A DNA stretch of 64,000 bases from positions 372,001-436,000 of the forward strand of contig NZ_CP120367.1 of assembly GCF_029892045.1 (NCBI RefSeq), in the 5' to 3' direction. The notes below the pieces were generated by a model, which had not been told where the DNA came from, made no database searches, and saw nothing but the letters and a program-made list of their open reading frames with translations. Origin of the DNA: Sinorhizobium numidicum. GTDB taxonomy: Bacteria > Pseudomonadota > Alphaproteobacteria > Rhizobiales > Rhizobiaceae. The position numbers and the translations under genes were made by a program. Below, in pieces: positions 43,609 to 52,123 of this stretch. Numbering within the stretch: the first letter of the stretch is position 1; each line of letters starts with the position of its first letter.

Positions 43609-45039
43609 ATGTTCGGCAAGAAATCCATATTGGAAGAAAAGCCTCTTGAAACTGCTGCCGAGCCGCAGCCGGCAATGGAGCCGAAAACCGCCCCCGTAGT
43701 GATCCAGCCGCAGAAGATTGCCGAAGTGTCAACGGCCGCAAAGCCTGAAAGGGCAGAGCAATATTACAGCCTGAAGAAGGAAATCTTCAGCGCGCTCATC
43801 GCCACCATCGACGTTGCCGCACTCTCGATCATGGACGGCGAGCAGGCGCGCAAGGAAATTGGTGCGATCATCAACGATATCGTCGCGGCCAAGAAGGCCG
43901 GCATTTCCATGGCCGAGCAGAACGACCTTCTCTCCGACATCTGCAACGACATTCTAGGTTATGGCCCTCTCGAACCCCTGCTTGCCCGCGACGACATCGC
44001 CGACATCATGGTGAATGGCGCAAACCACGTCTTCATCGAGGTGGGCGGAAAAGTGCAGGAAACGGGAGTCCGCTTCCGTGACAACGAGCAGCTCTTGAAC
44101 ATCTGCCAACGCATCGTCAGCCAGGTCGGCCGGCGCGTCGATGAATCGAGCCCGATTTGTGACGCCCGCCTGGCCGATGGCTCGCGTGTCAACGTCATCG
44201 CGCCTCCGCTGGCGATCGACGGGCCTAGCCTGACGATCCGCAAGTTCAAGAAGGAGAAGCTGAACCTCGATCAGCTGGTGCGGTTCGGCTCGATTTCGCC
44301 GGAGGGTGCCGAGATCCTCAAGATCATTGGCCGCGTACGCTGCAATGTACTCATTTCAGGCGGCACGGGCTCCGGCAAAACGACGCTATTGAACTGCCTC
44401 ACGGGATATATCGACCACGGCGAGCGCATCATCACCTGCGAAGACGCCGCAGAGCTTCAGCTGCAACAGCCGCATGTCGTACGCCTCGAGACCCGGCCGC
44501 CGAATATCGAAGGGCAAGGTGAAATCACAATGCGCAGCTTGGTCAAGAACTGCCTGCGCATGCGGCCGGAGCGGATCATCGTCGGCGAGGTGCGTGGGCC
44601 GGAGGCCTTCGACTTGCTGCAGGCGATGAACACTGGCCATGACGGTTCGATGGGGACGCTCCACGCCAACTCGCCGCGCGAGGCGATCTCGCGCATTGAG
44701 GCGATGATCACGATGGGCGGGCATTCGCTGCCGGGCAAGGCTATCCGCGAGATGCTCGTTTCATCGGTCGACGTGATCGTTCAGGCGGCGCGCCTGCGCG
44801 ATGGTTCTCGCCGCATCACTCACATCACTGAAGTCCTCGGTATGGAAGGTGATGTCGTGACGACACAGGATCTCTTCGTCTACGACCTCCTCGGAGAGGA
44901 TTCGAAGGGCAACATCATCGGACGACATCGTTCCACCGGCATTGGTCGCCCGGCCTTTTGGGACCGCGCGCGCTACTACGGCGAAGAAGCGCGGCTGGCT
45001 GCCGCTCTTGACGCCGCGGAGACAAAGGTCGCGGCCTAG
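43609..45039 (+). CDS. cpaF: Tad pilus assembly ATPase CpaF/TadA
   Basis: A 476-residue secretion ATPase of the VirB11/PilT superfamily: Walker [12 protein letters not shown], aspartate box [20 protein letters not shown] (here ITCEDAAEL), Walker B region [20 protein letters not shown] and the His-box [20 protein letters not shown]. The start at 43609 is preceded by AAGGTGAAG; a GTG three codons upstream is possible. It powers Flp pilus assembly at the inner membrane with TadB and TadC. Confidence 0.94.
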   Translation: MFGKKSILEEKPLETAAEPQPAMEPKTAPVVIQPQKIAEVSTAAKPERAEQYYSLKKEIFSALIATIDVAALSIMDGEQARKEIGAIINDIVAAKKAGISMAEQNDLLSDICNDILGYGPLEPLLARDDIADIMVNGANHVFIEVGGKVQETGVRFRDNEQLLNICQRIVSQVGRRVDESSPICDARLADGSRVNVIAPPLAIDGPSLTIRKFKKEKLNLDQLVRFGSISPEGAEILKIIGRVRCNVLISGGTGSGKTTLLNCLTGYIDHGERIITCEDAAELQLQQPHVVRLETRPPNIEGQGEITMRSLVKNCLRMRPERIIVGEVRGPEAFDLLQAMNTGHDGSMGTLHANSPREAISRIEAMITMGGHSLPGKAIREMLVSSVDVIVQAARLRDGSRRITHITEVLGMEGDVVTTQDLFVYDLLGEDSKGNIIGRHRSTGIGRPAFWDRARYYGEEARLAAALDAAETKVAA

Positions 45040-45104
45040 CGCACCCCTGCTTTCAAGTGAAATCACCGGACCTCCACGCCGCATCCTGACACAGGTAGAA
45101 TGCA

Positions 45105-46100
45105 ATGCTGAGTTCTTCACTGCTTCCCGTGTTCGTGTTCCTTCTGGCATCGACATCAGTTGGCGGCGCGCTGCTTGCTGTCTTCTATCCACGAGCTGCC
45201 AAAGCCAGCCCCTACCGGCAAAGGTTCGAGCGCGTCGCAGCGCGCACCGAAAGCAAGCCGAAGAGTGATGAGGAGGGGCGTGACCGCCGTCGTTCGGTGG
45301 AAAAGACGCTGCGCGAGATAGAAGACAAGCAAAAGGCAAATACCCGGCAGGGGAGCAAGCCGCGGCTGAGCGTTAGGCTCCGTCAGGCCGGCCTCGGCTG
45401 GTCGCTCCGGACTTACTGTCTCGCTTGCGCAGGCGCCGGGTTGGCAACCTACGCCGTTACGCTGCTTCTGGGGCTTGGAACGTTCGCCACGCTAGGCTTT
45501 GCCATCGCGGGCGCATTGCTTCTGCCGTATATCTATGTGAACGCGAAGCGCAAGGCACGCTTCAAGCGCTTCGGCGCCGAGTTTCCGAACGCGGTCGATG
45601 TGATCGTACGAGGGCTCAAGGCAGGTTTGCCGATGACGGATTGCCTGAGGGTGATTGCGGCGGAAGCGCAAGAGCCGGTCAAAGGCGAGTTCGTCACCAT
45701 TGCTCAGGACCAGACGCTGGGCATTCCGGTCGACGAGGCCGTGCAGCGCATGTGTGAACGTATACCGCTGCCGGAGGCAAATTTCTTCGCCATCGTTATC
45801 GCAATTCAAAGCCGCACCGGTGGCAGCCTCGCCGAAGCGCTTGGAAATCTGTCGAAGGTGCTCCGGGAGCGCAAGAAAATGGCGGGCAAGATCAAGGCCA
45901 TGAGCGCGGAGGCGAAGTCCTCCGCTGGCATCATCGGCGCTTTGCCGTTCTTTGTCGCCGGTGCCGTGTACCTCACGAGCCCCGATTACATTGCGCTTCT
46001 CTTCACGACGCTGATCGGAAAGATCGTTCTTGGCGGCTGCGCCCTATGGATGAGCATCGGCACGTTCATCATGCGCAAAATGATCAACTTCGATTTCTGA
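45105..46100 (+). CDS. tadB: Flp pilus assembly protein TadB
   Basis: A 331-residue inner-membrane platform protein (PF00482 type): N-terminal membrane helix, a charged stretch (SKPKSDEEGRDRRRSVEKT), two helices, the FPNAVDVIVRGLKAGLPMTD block, AIQSRTGGSLAEALGNLSKV and two C-terminal helices. It follows cpaF by 65 bases and precedes tadC by eight. Confidence 0.92.
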   Translation: MLSSSLLPVFVFLLASTSVGGALLAVFYPRAAKASPYRQRFERVAARTESKPKSDEEGRDRRRSVEKTLREIEDKQKANTRQGSKPRLSVRLRQAGLGWSLRTYCLACAGAGLATYAVTLLLGLGTFATLGFAIAGALLLPYIYVNAKRKARFKRFGAEFPNAVDVIVRGLKAGLPMTDCLRVIAAEAQEPVKGEFVTIAQDQTLGIPVDEAVQRMCERIPLPEANFFAIVIAIQSRTGGSLAEALGNLSKVLRERKKMAGKIKAMSAEAKSSAGIIGALPFFVAGAVYLTSPDYIALLFTTLIGKIVLGGCALWMSIGTFIMRKMINFDF

Positions 46101-46108
46101 GAAACAAC

Positions 46109-47080
46109 ATGAACCTCGGCGCCTACATTCCTGATGCGGATCAGCTTTCAGCCATGATGGCCGGCTTTGCCGTCTTTTCCGCCGTCGTTGCCGTTTCTTG
46201 GCCCTACATCTTCCGCAACACGCTGGCGGAGCGCATGGCCAAGGTGGAGACCGAGCGCGAGCGCATTCGCCAGCGCGAGCGCAGCCGACTCAATGCAGAG
46301 AAGCGCAACGTATCGCTCCGCGTCGAGCCCAAGCGTCTGTTCCAGGCGATCGTGGATCGCTTCAACCTCGCCAAGCAGGCCGAGGACGGCGAAATCATCC
46401 ACAAATTGCAGATGGCCGGCTATCGCGGCCAAGCACCCGTGACGAGCTTTCTCGCGGTGCGCCTGATAGCTCCCCTTGTGATCTTCGTCGCCTGTCTGGT
46501 CTATATTCTGCTCGTTGTCAGGCCGGAGGCGCCGTTGTTGGGCGTAACGGCAATTGCAGCCGCGCTTGGTTCGCTCGGATATTTTGCACCGGCGATATTC
46601 GTCAGGAACAGAATCACGAAGCGCCAGAAGGCGATCCGCCGCTCGTGGCCGGAGGCGCTGGACCTTCTGTTGATCACCGTCGAGGCCGGCATGGGCATTG
46701 AAAGTGCCTTCCGTAAGGTGGGCGAGGAAATTGGTGCACAATCGCCGGAAATCGCGGAGGAAATGCTGCTGACGACGGCGGAGCTTTCCTATCTCCAGGA
46801 CCGACGCCAGGCCTACGAAAACCTGGGACGCAGGACTGGCGTCGAGGGTGTTCGCGCGGTCGTTACCAGCCTCATTCAGGCAGAGAAATATGGCACGCCT
46901 CTCGGCCAGGCGCTCCGCGTAATGGCGCAAGAGAACCGCGATATGCGCATGAGCGAGGCGGAGAAGAAGGCAGCTGGCCTCCCACCCAAGCTGACCGTAC
47001 CGATGATCCTGTTCTTCCTGCCCGTCCTCTTCGCGGTGATCATAACGCCCGCGGCTATTCAGATCGCGGGCGTTCAATAA
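46109..47080 (+). CDS. tadC: Flp pilus assembly protein TadC
   Basis: A 323-residue paralogue of TadB: membrane helix near the N-terminus, charged stretch RIRQRERSRLNAEKRNVSL, helices, SWPEALDLLLITVEAGMGIE, SLIQAEKYGTPLGQALRVMA and a final hydrophobic MILFFLPVLFAVIITPAAI. The ATG at 46109 (MNLGAYIPDADQ) is preferred over one 21 codons upstream inside tadB. Last recognisable gene of the Tad locus; no TadD gene follows. Confidence 0.92.
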   Translation: MNLGAYIPDADQLSAMMAGFAVFSAVVAVSWPYIFRNTLAERMAKVETERERIRQRERSRLNAEKRNVSLRVEPKRLFQAIVDRFNLAKQAEDGEIIHKLQMAGYRGQAPVTSFLAVRLIAPLVIFVACLVYILLVVRPEAPLLGVTAIAAALGSLGYFAPAIFVRNRITKRQKAIRRSWPEALDLLLITVEAGMGIESAFRKVGEEIGAQSPEIAEEMLLTTAELSYLQDRRQAYENLGRRTGVEGVRAVVTSLIQAEKYGTPLGQALRVMAQENRDMRMSEAEKKAAGLPPKLTVPMILFFLPVLFAVIITPAAIQIAGVQ

Positions 47081-47252
47081 GCTGGCGCGGTGCGCGGGCC
47101 GCGCGTGGATTTCTAACACGCGGCGCCGCAAACTTAAAAGGCGCGAATGCGAGCCCTGACAGGATCAGCCCCTCGACGCCTTGTCGCTGCGCAAAAGCGG
47201 ACTCTCGCAGCAGCCCGTCCAAATTGGTCTTGACATAAATACGCTCGCACAT
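47055..47252 (-). CDS. Possible small hypothetical protein (65 aa)
   Basis: Begins MCERIYVKTNLDGLLRESAF with a strong GGAGGAGG six bases upstream. It overlaps the 3' end of tadC by 26 bases on the opposite strand, and its tail is Arg/Pro-rich, which weakens the call. No known motif. Confidence 0.35.
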   Translation of the reverse strand: MCERIYVKTNLDGLLRESAFAQRQGVEGLILSGLAFAPFKFAAPRVRNPRAARAPRQLIERPRSE

Positions 47253-47464
47253 TGGCCCTCCTCCAGCTTGGCAAGGGTATCGCCGTCGCCAGGAAACCAA
47301 GCAGTTCAAGCGGATTTTCCGGGGTTCTTTGGTCGCGACTTACCGCGAGAAGATCTGTTCTCTTCATCGTTATCGGACCGCCGCTGACGCCGAGCGTCGC
47401 TGCCGGTACATAGCCCTAAGGGTATATGGCGGCATATTAGGTTGTGCTGTAGAATGCCAGGCAG
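47081..47464. other. Intergenic region before the left copy of the duplication
   Basis: About 380 bases between tadC and the duplicated segment. Apart from the doubtful minus-strand gene (47055-47252) nothing is assignable. The promoter for the Tat-peptide gene should lie within its last 100 bases; no clear -35/-10 pair. Confidence 0.3.
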
Positions 47465-47478
47465 CAGAGGAGGATTCT

Positions 47479-47721
47479 ATGGATCAGGAAAAATCAGAGC
47501 TGCAGCCCTCGCGGAGCGATGAGGATCGGCGTGAGTTTCTGAAAAGTTGCGGGCGTTTCGCAGCGGTCACTCCTCCCTTGGTGACGATGCTGCTCTCAAC
47601 CAGCCTTACATCCGATGCAATCGCAAAATCCGGCAGTGGCAAGGGCGGTAAGGGTGGGAACGCTGGAAAGGGCGGAAAGGGTGGAAATAACGGAAAAGGG
47701 AAAGCGAAAACTCGCGTTTAA
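47479..47721 (+). CDS. Twin-arginine-signal peptide with Gly/Lys-rich mature part (copy 1)
   Basis: An 80-residue product. Residues 1-16 are acidic and polar; RREFLK at 17-22 is a twin-arginine-like motif; residues about 28-43 form a hydrophobic core (AAVTPPLVTMLLSTSL); cleavage is likely after DAIA (residue 49). The remainder is a 31-residue cationic tail built from GKGGKGGN units ending GKGKAKTRV. The RREFLK-x-CGRFAAVTPP pattern recalls a family of tiny proteins in alphaproteobacteria, from memory. GAGGAGG lies six bases before the ATG. An identical second copy is at 55777-56019. No modifying enzyme or exporter is adjacent; function unknown. Confidence 0.85.
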   Translation: MDQEKSELQPSRSDEDRREFLKSCGRFAAVTPPLVTMLLSTSLTSDAIAKSGSGKGGKGGNAGKGGKGGNNGKGKAKTRV

Positions 47722-47732
47722 GCATAACAAAG

Positions 47733-47744
47733 CGCTCTAGAGCG
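47733..47744. repeat. CGCTCTAGAGCG palindrome after the Tat-peptide gene
   Basis: A perfect 12-base palindrome 11 bases after the stop, also present in the right copy (56031-56042). Position suggests an mRNA 3' element or a protein-binding site; the rho-independent terminator lies about 85 bases further on. Confidence 0.5.
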
Positions 47745-47827
47745 TTCGCATAAGGAACATTTTAGCATTTTGTGAATTGATAAACGTTCGCCCACCGGGG
47801 GCAACCCTGTCCGCCAAAATATACGCA

Positions 47828-47860
47828 AGCAGTGTCCGCAACCCCGCGGGCACTGCTTTT
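47828..47860 (+). terminator. Rho-independent terminator of the Tat-peptide gene (left copy)
   Basis: AGCAGTGTCCGC (47828-47839) pairs with GCGGGCACTGCT (47846-47857), one position as a G-U wobble, followed by TTT. Loop AACCCC. Confidence 0.85.
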
Positions 47861-47862
47861 CA

Positions 47863-48189
47863 TCTGTTCGCAAGGTACTCCATCGCTCCTCGCGGCTTGG
47901 TCCGGCCTCGCGGATCGCCTCAAGGGCCTTGCCTGCTGACCCTGGCGACTCGCATCAAATAAGCGACTCGTGCTTAGAAACGAGCTTGCGGTCGGGACCC
48001 TGCTTGCCGGCGGCAAGATTGGATTAGCTGAGTTCAACGAGAAACGGGAGGGCGTCTTCCTGTGAGCGACCGCCCTCCCGAATGTTCTGCAAGTTAGCGA
48101 TCGGCGTCGCTTTTGCCGGATTTACTTACCAGGCACGCGTCACCACCGCGGTAACCAGGCCCTTCTATTACCACGTGGGGCCATCGCCG
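47863..48189. other. Intergenic region with a 10-bp hairpin
   Basis: No gene can be supported. CGGGAGGGCG (48045-48054) and CGCCCTCCCG (48071-48080) form a perfect stem around a 16-base loop. It could be a terminator for the convergent Asp-rich gene, but lacks a U-tract. Confidence 0.4.
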
Positions 48190-48438
48190 TTAGTCATCAT
48201 CATCATCATCGTGATCATCATGATCATCACGATCATCGTCGTCATCGTCGCGATCATCATCGTCGCGATCATTATCGCGGTCAGGGTCGCGGTCGCGGTC
48301 ACGGTCGCCATCGCGGTCACTGCGACTGTCATCACGTTGGACATCGGCTTTGGCAATATCTAGCGTGATTGGGGCAGCGAATGTCGCCATCAACGCTAGC
48401 GCCGTCGAAAGAGTAAGAATGCGTCTTAGTCTATCCAT
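48190..48438 (-). CDS. Exported Asp/Arg-rich low-complexity protein
   Basis: An 82-residue product from ATG 48438, with GGGAGGG nine bases upstream. The N-terminus MDRLRRILTLSTALALMATF is a signal peptide with a likely cut after AKA. The mature part is almost only Asp and Arg with a few His (DRDGDRDRDRDPDRDNDRDD, then DDDDDDRDDHDDHDDDDDD). Such Asp repeats could bind Ca2+ or other cations outside the cell. The coding DNA is a GAT/GAC/CGC triplet array prone to length change. The frame extends upstream of the chosen start without a ribosome site. Confidence 0.7.
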   Translation of the reverse strand: MDRLRRILTLSTALALMATFAAPITLDIAKADVQRDDSRSDRDGDRDRDRDPDRDNDRDDDDRDDDDDDRDDHDDHDDDDDD

Positions 48439-49102
48439 TACGCCCTCCCTGCTTTGTCGTGGTCTCCCACGATCGTCAGATTGGCGGACTTCCGTCCGCC
48501 GCGAGTACTTATGAAGACTAAAGCAAAAATTCACCCGACATATTGCTTGCGGTATCACAAGTCATTCGGGCTAGAGCTTGAATTACATCATTCGCTCTTT
48601 GTCTCTCCATTTTATCTTTATGCGCGCGTAGCACTGACGCGCACATATACGGGCAAATCTCGTTTGAACATTGCCAACAATTGCCCGCTTGCGATGGAGA
48701 TATTCGCAACAACTAATTTACCACCAAGACGCTGAAGGCAAAATAGCCCAACAGAGCTATACGCGCTTCTAAATCGTTCAAAACGTACTTCCAAACGCGA
48801 AATCCTCCTGAATTATAGGGCGGAGACGCCGATGGTTGAAACCAAAGGGAGAAACGGAAGGAGGAAAAGGATACGAAGCTGTCTCAAATCTTTGATTTTG
48901 TTTAGCGGCGTCTCTGGTCGAGTGTGGAGCTTTAATGTTTTGCCCGCGGACCAGCATATATAGGTGAGTGTGGCCAAAATCGCTTGTTTTCACTATATAT
49001 AGTGTCATTCCTTGACGCTCGGCGAGCTTCGCCGGTTAATGATCTAAACCACGCATCGTTGAACACCAGCACGACCGGCCGCGCGCCGGCAGAGGAGGAT
49101 TT
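48439..49102. other. AT-richer intergenic region with palindrome
   Basis: About 660 bases with lower GC than the surroundings. Short frames on both strands lack ribosome sites. A perfect palindrome lies at 48991-49004. Nothing else is assignable; the base composition suggests imported DNA. Confidence 0.4.
48991..49004. repeat. CACTATATATAGTG palindrome
   Basis: A perfect 14-base palindrome about 100 bases upstream of the small gene at 49103, possibly an operator or part of a promoter. TATATA also occurs about 35 bases to the left. Confidence 0.5.
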
Positions 49103-49291
49103 TTGCGCAAATCCGAGTGCACTGCAGCCAGATTAGCTGCGTTCGAAGACGGGATCCGAGCGGATCTGCAAGTGCCCGACGGCGAAGATTGGCACGCCTA
49201 TCTTCCGGAAAACCGCCGAGGCGACCGCATCTTTGAGCAGTGGCAGAAACTAGCTGCCGTGACTCGTAAAGTCGAAGGGGCCTGTCAATGA
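49103..49291 (+). CDS. Small hypothetical protein of mobile-element type (62 aa)
   Basis: TTG start with GAGGAGG seven bases upstream. The product begins MRKSECTAARLAAFEDGIRA and contains WHAYLPENRRGDRIFEQWQK; it is helical and well-formed, with no named family. Its stop overlaps the next ATG (ATGA), so it leads a short operon of phage- or island-type genes. Confidence 0.6.
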   Translation: MRKSECTAARLAAFEDGIRADLQVPDGEDWHAYLPENRRGDRIFEQWQKLAAVTRKVEGACQ

Positions 49292-49404
49292 AGGTGGCAG
49301 ACCTGCGACGCCTTCACAATCCTGCTTCACCGCAAGGTTTCCGAGCGATAGCCGCGTTCAGCCTTGAGGTGACGCCAGAAATCAAATCTTCGATCTGCAG
49401 TTGA
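49288..49404 (+). CDS. Very small hypothetical protein (38 aa), possibly a truncated gene
   Basis: Begins MKVADLRRLHNPASPQGFRA and ends KSSICS before TGA. ATG overlaps the upstream stop. It stops just before the primase/helicase-like C-terminus, in another frame, so it may be the 5' remnant of a larger gene that suffered a deletion. Confidence 0.4.
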   Translation: MKVADLRRLHNPASPQGFRAIAAFSLEVTPEIKSSICS

Positions 49405-49988
49405 TCCAAGCCCAGGACGGCCGCCCCATTATGAGCGCGGAATGGGCAACTGGCGTCGACGATCTATTCGAGGACTTCGACGATCGCATCCGCGGCATGA
49501 GAAAGACAATCGACCCACAGTACCGGCCAATCTTGAATCGCTTCGGCGAAAATGCGGCCAGGTTGGCTTTAATTGTTGCAGTGGGGTGTGATCCGAAGGA
49601 GCCAATTATTACCTCGGAGATTCAGACATGGGCCAACGCGGTTGCCGAGCATAGTCTGCAGGTCATCCTGCGGGGCGCCAACGACAATATCGCTGACAAT
49701 GACCGGGCGGCGGAATATCTGCGGGTTCGTCAGCAGGTTACGCGGCGAGGACAGTCGGGCATAACGACGCGCGACATCGTCAAGAACTTGAGGGGCTCGA
49801 TCGATAAGCGCCGCCTGGAGGACATTTTAGCCATGCTGCGGCAGGCGAGGGAAGTCCACCTCGCAAAGCTCACGATGGATAGTGGTCAGGCCAGGGTGCG
49901 GTTTTGGTCGGCAGAATCGCTGCCCGACGGAGCCACCATCATCCCGCACAGAGTGGGTGAGGGGCTGGGGGAAAGGCCCGCGGCGTGA
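49401..49988 (+). pseudogene. C-terminal part of a DUF3987-type phage/island primase-helicase-like protein
   Basis: About 195 residues from TTG 49401 (or 185 from ATG 49431). The block LNRFGENAARLALIVAVGCD and ITSEIQTWANAVAEHSLQVI resembles the C-terminal part of large DUF3987 proteins found in prophages and integrative elements; then a winged-helix-like region (SGITTRDIVKNLRGSIDKRR). The ATPase/primase N-terminus is missing. It is probably a remnant, although the C-terminal piece is open throughout. Family assignment is from recall of the pattern. Confidence 0.55.
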
Positions 49989-50084
49989 CCGGGGAAAGAC
50001 TAGGTGGAAAGTCGGCGGAGGCGAAAAACTACCGACAAATCTCCCCCGGCCTTACCTCACCCTTCCCCCCAGTCTTTCACCCAC
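49953..50084 (+). repeat. 24-base imperfect inverted repeat downstream of the primase-like remnant
   Basis: Arm 49953-49976 (GTGGGTGAGGGGCTGGGGGA and four more bases) can pair with 50061-50084. Three of the four differences are G-U wobbles if the plus strand is transcribed and one is an A-C mismatch. The 84-base loop contains GGAAAGACTAGG-type repeats. Possibly a structured RNA or an end of an element. Confidence 0.4.
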
Positions 50085-50139
50085 CCTTTCATCTAAAAAA
50101 TACAATAAAAACAATAATACATATAAGAGCGAGTAGTAC

Positions 50140-50391
50140 TTGAGTGGGGATATACCTCCGAGACGTCTTTTGAGACCCCAAAACACACATCGATCACACG
50201 CGCGCGAAGGAGGACAGCATCACGATCGAACTCACCGAAACGAAAAACGGAAAAAGGACCAAGCACGCCCTACGTCGCAAGTCGACCAGCTCGACGAAAT
50301 ATCAGGTGACGAACAACTCGCGATGGTGTGGTGCGAAACACACAGGACCTGGGAATGGCATTGGATCGAACGCACCGAGTTGGGCAATTAA
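50140..50391 (+). CDS. Doubtful hypothetical protein, perhaps frameshifted
   Basis: Opens with TTG and no ribosome site; the C-terminal half (DQLDEISGDEQLAMVWCETH, WEWHWIERTELGN) looks coding. A perfect GAAGGAGG at about 50206 precedes ATCACGATCGAACTCACC in a different frame, as if an ATG had become ATC and a frameshift followed. Probably a decayed small gene. Confidence 0.25.
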   Translation: MSGDIPPRRLLRPQNTHRSHAREGGQHHDRTHRNEKRKKDQARPTSQVDQLDEISGDEQLAMVWCETHRTWEWHWIERTELGN

Positions 50392-50405
50392 CAGAGGAGA
50401 ACACC

Positions 50406-50708
50406 ATGACCAAAGCAGAGGCATTTGCAGCAAAACACGACATCGCAGCTACGTCCGAAGACGTGACGCGGATACGCCGAGCGCTAAGCAGGTTTTACGA
50501 CGCTGTCGAGGCGATCGATCCGGTTCGCCGCGGCTGGATCCAGCTTCATGATCGCCCGGCTATCATGACAGCCTTCGAAAGACACCAGCACGCCGGCACA
50601 CGGCGCTGCAATGGCATGGCGGAGATGCCACAGCATTGGCCGACTACCTACCGGGCTTCGGTTTGCTACTATCTCGCGCCTTTGCTTGCAGACGTGGTGA
50701 ATTCATGA
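50406..50708 (+). CDS. Hypothetical protein (100 aa) of the accessory segment
   Basis: ATG at 50406 with GAGGAGA seven bases upstream. The product begins MTKAEAFAAKHDIAATSEDV and is helical, with ALSRFYDAVEAIDPVRRGWI and TYRASVCYYLAPLLADVVNS. No family recognised. Composition and neighbours suggest an island or phage gene. Confidence 0.55.
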   Translation: MTKAEAFAAKHDIAATSEDVTRIRRALSRFYDAVEAIDPVRRGWIQLHDRPAIMTAFERHQHAGTRRCNGMAEMPQHWPTTYRASVCYYLAPLLADVVNS

Positions 50709-50751
50709 ACCTTTTTGGGCAGAGCAGGGCTCGCCGAGCCACAGCGGCACG

Positions 50752-50780
50752 AAAAAACCCCGCAGCGGTTGCCACGGGGT
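50752..50780 (-). terminator. Rho-independent terminator of the DUF1236-type gene
   Basis: On the minus strand ACCCCG (75-80 region) pairs with CGGGGT across a 12-base loop, followed by six T. It lies 23 bases after the stop of the minus-strand gene at 50803. Confidence 0.8.
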
Positions 50781-50802
50781 CTTCCTTTACCATCGGACCC
50801 GA

Positions 50803-51213
50803 TCAGTTAATCACCTGAACGACCGTGCGGGATTTAGGCTCAACAATCACCCGCTGCTCATTGACGACTGCGAATGCGTAATTCGGAGATTCAGGAATCG
50901 GCGTGAGCACCACTGTCTCTGGAATCGGTTTCCCGACGACAACTGGCTGCTGAACTACCACAGACGGAGGTGCCGGTTGCTGCTGAACGTAAGTGACCAC
51001 CTCGGGAGGCGGCGGTGCAAGTGCCCCGCCAAGTGCGCCACCGACCACAGCGCCAACTCCAGCGCCAACCGGGCCGCCGAGAATGGCGCCGGTCGCGGCA
51101 CCGCCGACTATACCGGTAGCAGTGCCGCCCTTGCCTTCGTTGGTATTGTTCTGAGCGACCGCGGAGCCGGCCAGTAGTGCGGCCGTTGCCGCGATGAGTA
51201 GAAGCTTCTTCAT
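50803..51213 (-). CDS. Exported DUF1236-domain protein with glycine-zipper region
   Basis: A 136-residue protein: signal peptide MKKLLLIAATAALLAGSAVA, a glycine-zipper stretch (GIVGGAATGAILGGPVGAGV and GAVVGGALGGAL) that could insert in a membrane, a Pro/Val/Gln-rich linker, and a C-terminal DUF1236 domain (IPETVVLTPIPESPNYAFAV then VEPKSRTVVQVIN). Such proteins are common in rhizobia, role unknown. AAGGATGAG precedes the ATG, and a terminator follows. Confidence 0.85.
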   Translation of the reverse strand: MKKLLLIAATAALLAGSAVAQNNTNEGKGGTATGIVGGAATGAILGGPVGAGVGAVVGGALGGALAPPPPEVVTYVQQQPAPPSVVVQQPVVVGKPIPETVVLTPIPESPNYAFAVVNEQRVIVEPKSRTVVQVIN

Positions 51214-51304
51214 AGTCTCATCCTTTCGTTGGCTTCGTCACCTAACGAAAGGGAAACGAAACGGTTCCATTCATCGGACCTTAGTCTGAGATGAACAAAG
51301 ACAA

Positions 51305-51999
51305 ATGACCCATACAGCCACGCGACGTTGCATCGCGTTATTTCAGCACCGTCCGAAAAACCCACAAGGGAAGGAGAAATACTTAATTCGTACATTCCGC
51401 GACGGTAGGTTGGTTGAATGGGGATCAACCAAGCAGGGGCACAGGCTTCGGCCAGTGGACCGCGTCAAAGCTGGCGGATGCAGCAATTTATCGCACCGCA
51501 GCCCTGACCGCTACCTGAAAACAAAAGCGACGACGCCTTCGCCGATGCGCGCGTCGAGCTTGCCGAGGAACATGTCCGACAGACCAGTCCTCCCGCCCAT
51601 GTATGATCCGCAAAGCGACGTCGAAGCAAATCGCGAGCTGCTTTGCAAATTGGGCGTCGATGGCTCCGTACCTTTCGACGAGCTGCCAACGTCAGCAACG
51701 AAAGGCGATGACGCCGTCGCGAAGGGGGCGGGTTTCCTAGGTGGAATTTCACGCTCGAGCGGGAATGCGTCGAGCAGGCCTGGGAAGCGCCGGAAGTTCG
51801 ACGAGGCGAGGCCGCGTCGGTCGTTGAAGAAGTCGCTGCTCGCGGCACGTTGAAGTCGATCGGCTTACGCCTTGGCTACAGCGAAGCTTACGCAGATCGA
51901 GCCGGCAAGGCAGCGATCATCGACGCCGCCAAAGCGTTAGCGGCCGCGAACGACAATAAAAAAGTTGAGCCCGCCGTGCCCGTTCGTGGCGCAGTATAG
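51305..51999 (+). pseudogene. Decayed gene of mobile-element type
   Basis: Coding-like pieces occur in different frames on the same strand: HRPKNPQGKEKYLIRTFRDG near 51350, DDAFADARVELAEEHVRQ near 51530, and an open frame without ATG from 51712 to 51999 encoding PRWNFTLERECVEQAW, VVEEVAARGTLKSIGLRLGY and AAIIDAAKALAAANDNKK. The last piece is well preserved and probably the end of a small phage-type protein. No intact start with a ribosome site exists. Confidence 0.4.
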
Positions 52000-52123
52000 C
52001 GTATACGGTTGTAGAGATCAGAAATTTAACCCGGCCTCAGAGCCGGGTCTGTTTTTTCGGTGCGCAGCTTCATTTGGCACCGAGCCCGCGTCAGCGATGA
52101 ACGCGGGACCTCATCACCCAACC

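Larger units (their letters stand above)
47465..47862 (+). repeat. ~400-bp direct repeat, left copy
   Basis: Nearly identical to 55763-56166: the same sequence from CAGAGGAGGATTCT through the 80-codon gene, its 3' region and its terminator. By eye the coding part is identical. Differences are one substitution (CATAAC/CATAGC), a four-base CACC difference, one G/C change and one extra T in the terminator tail. Sequences outside the copies are unrelated. Confidence 0.95.

Noticed and set aside
47465..47862. The 400-bp direct repeat as an insertion sequence
   Set aside because: No transposase, no terminal inverted repeats and no target-site duplication visible; the unit is a gene with its terminator.
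48194..48320. CRISPR-like array at the ATC/GAT-rich repeats
   Set aside because: Short triplet repeats inside a coding frame; no repeat-spacer pattern of the right size, and no cas genes anywhere in the window.
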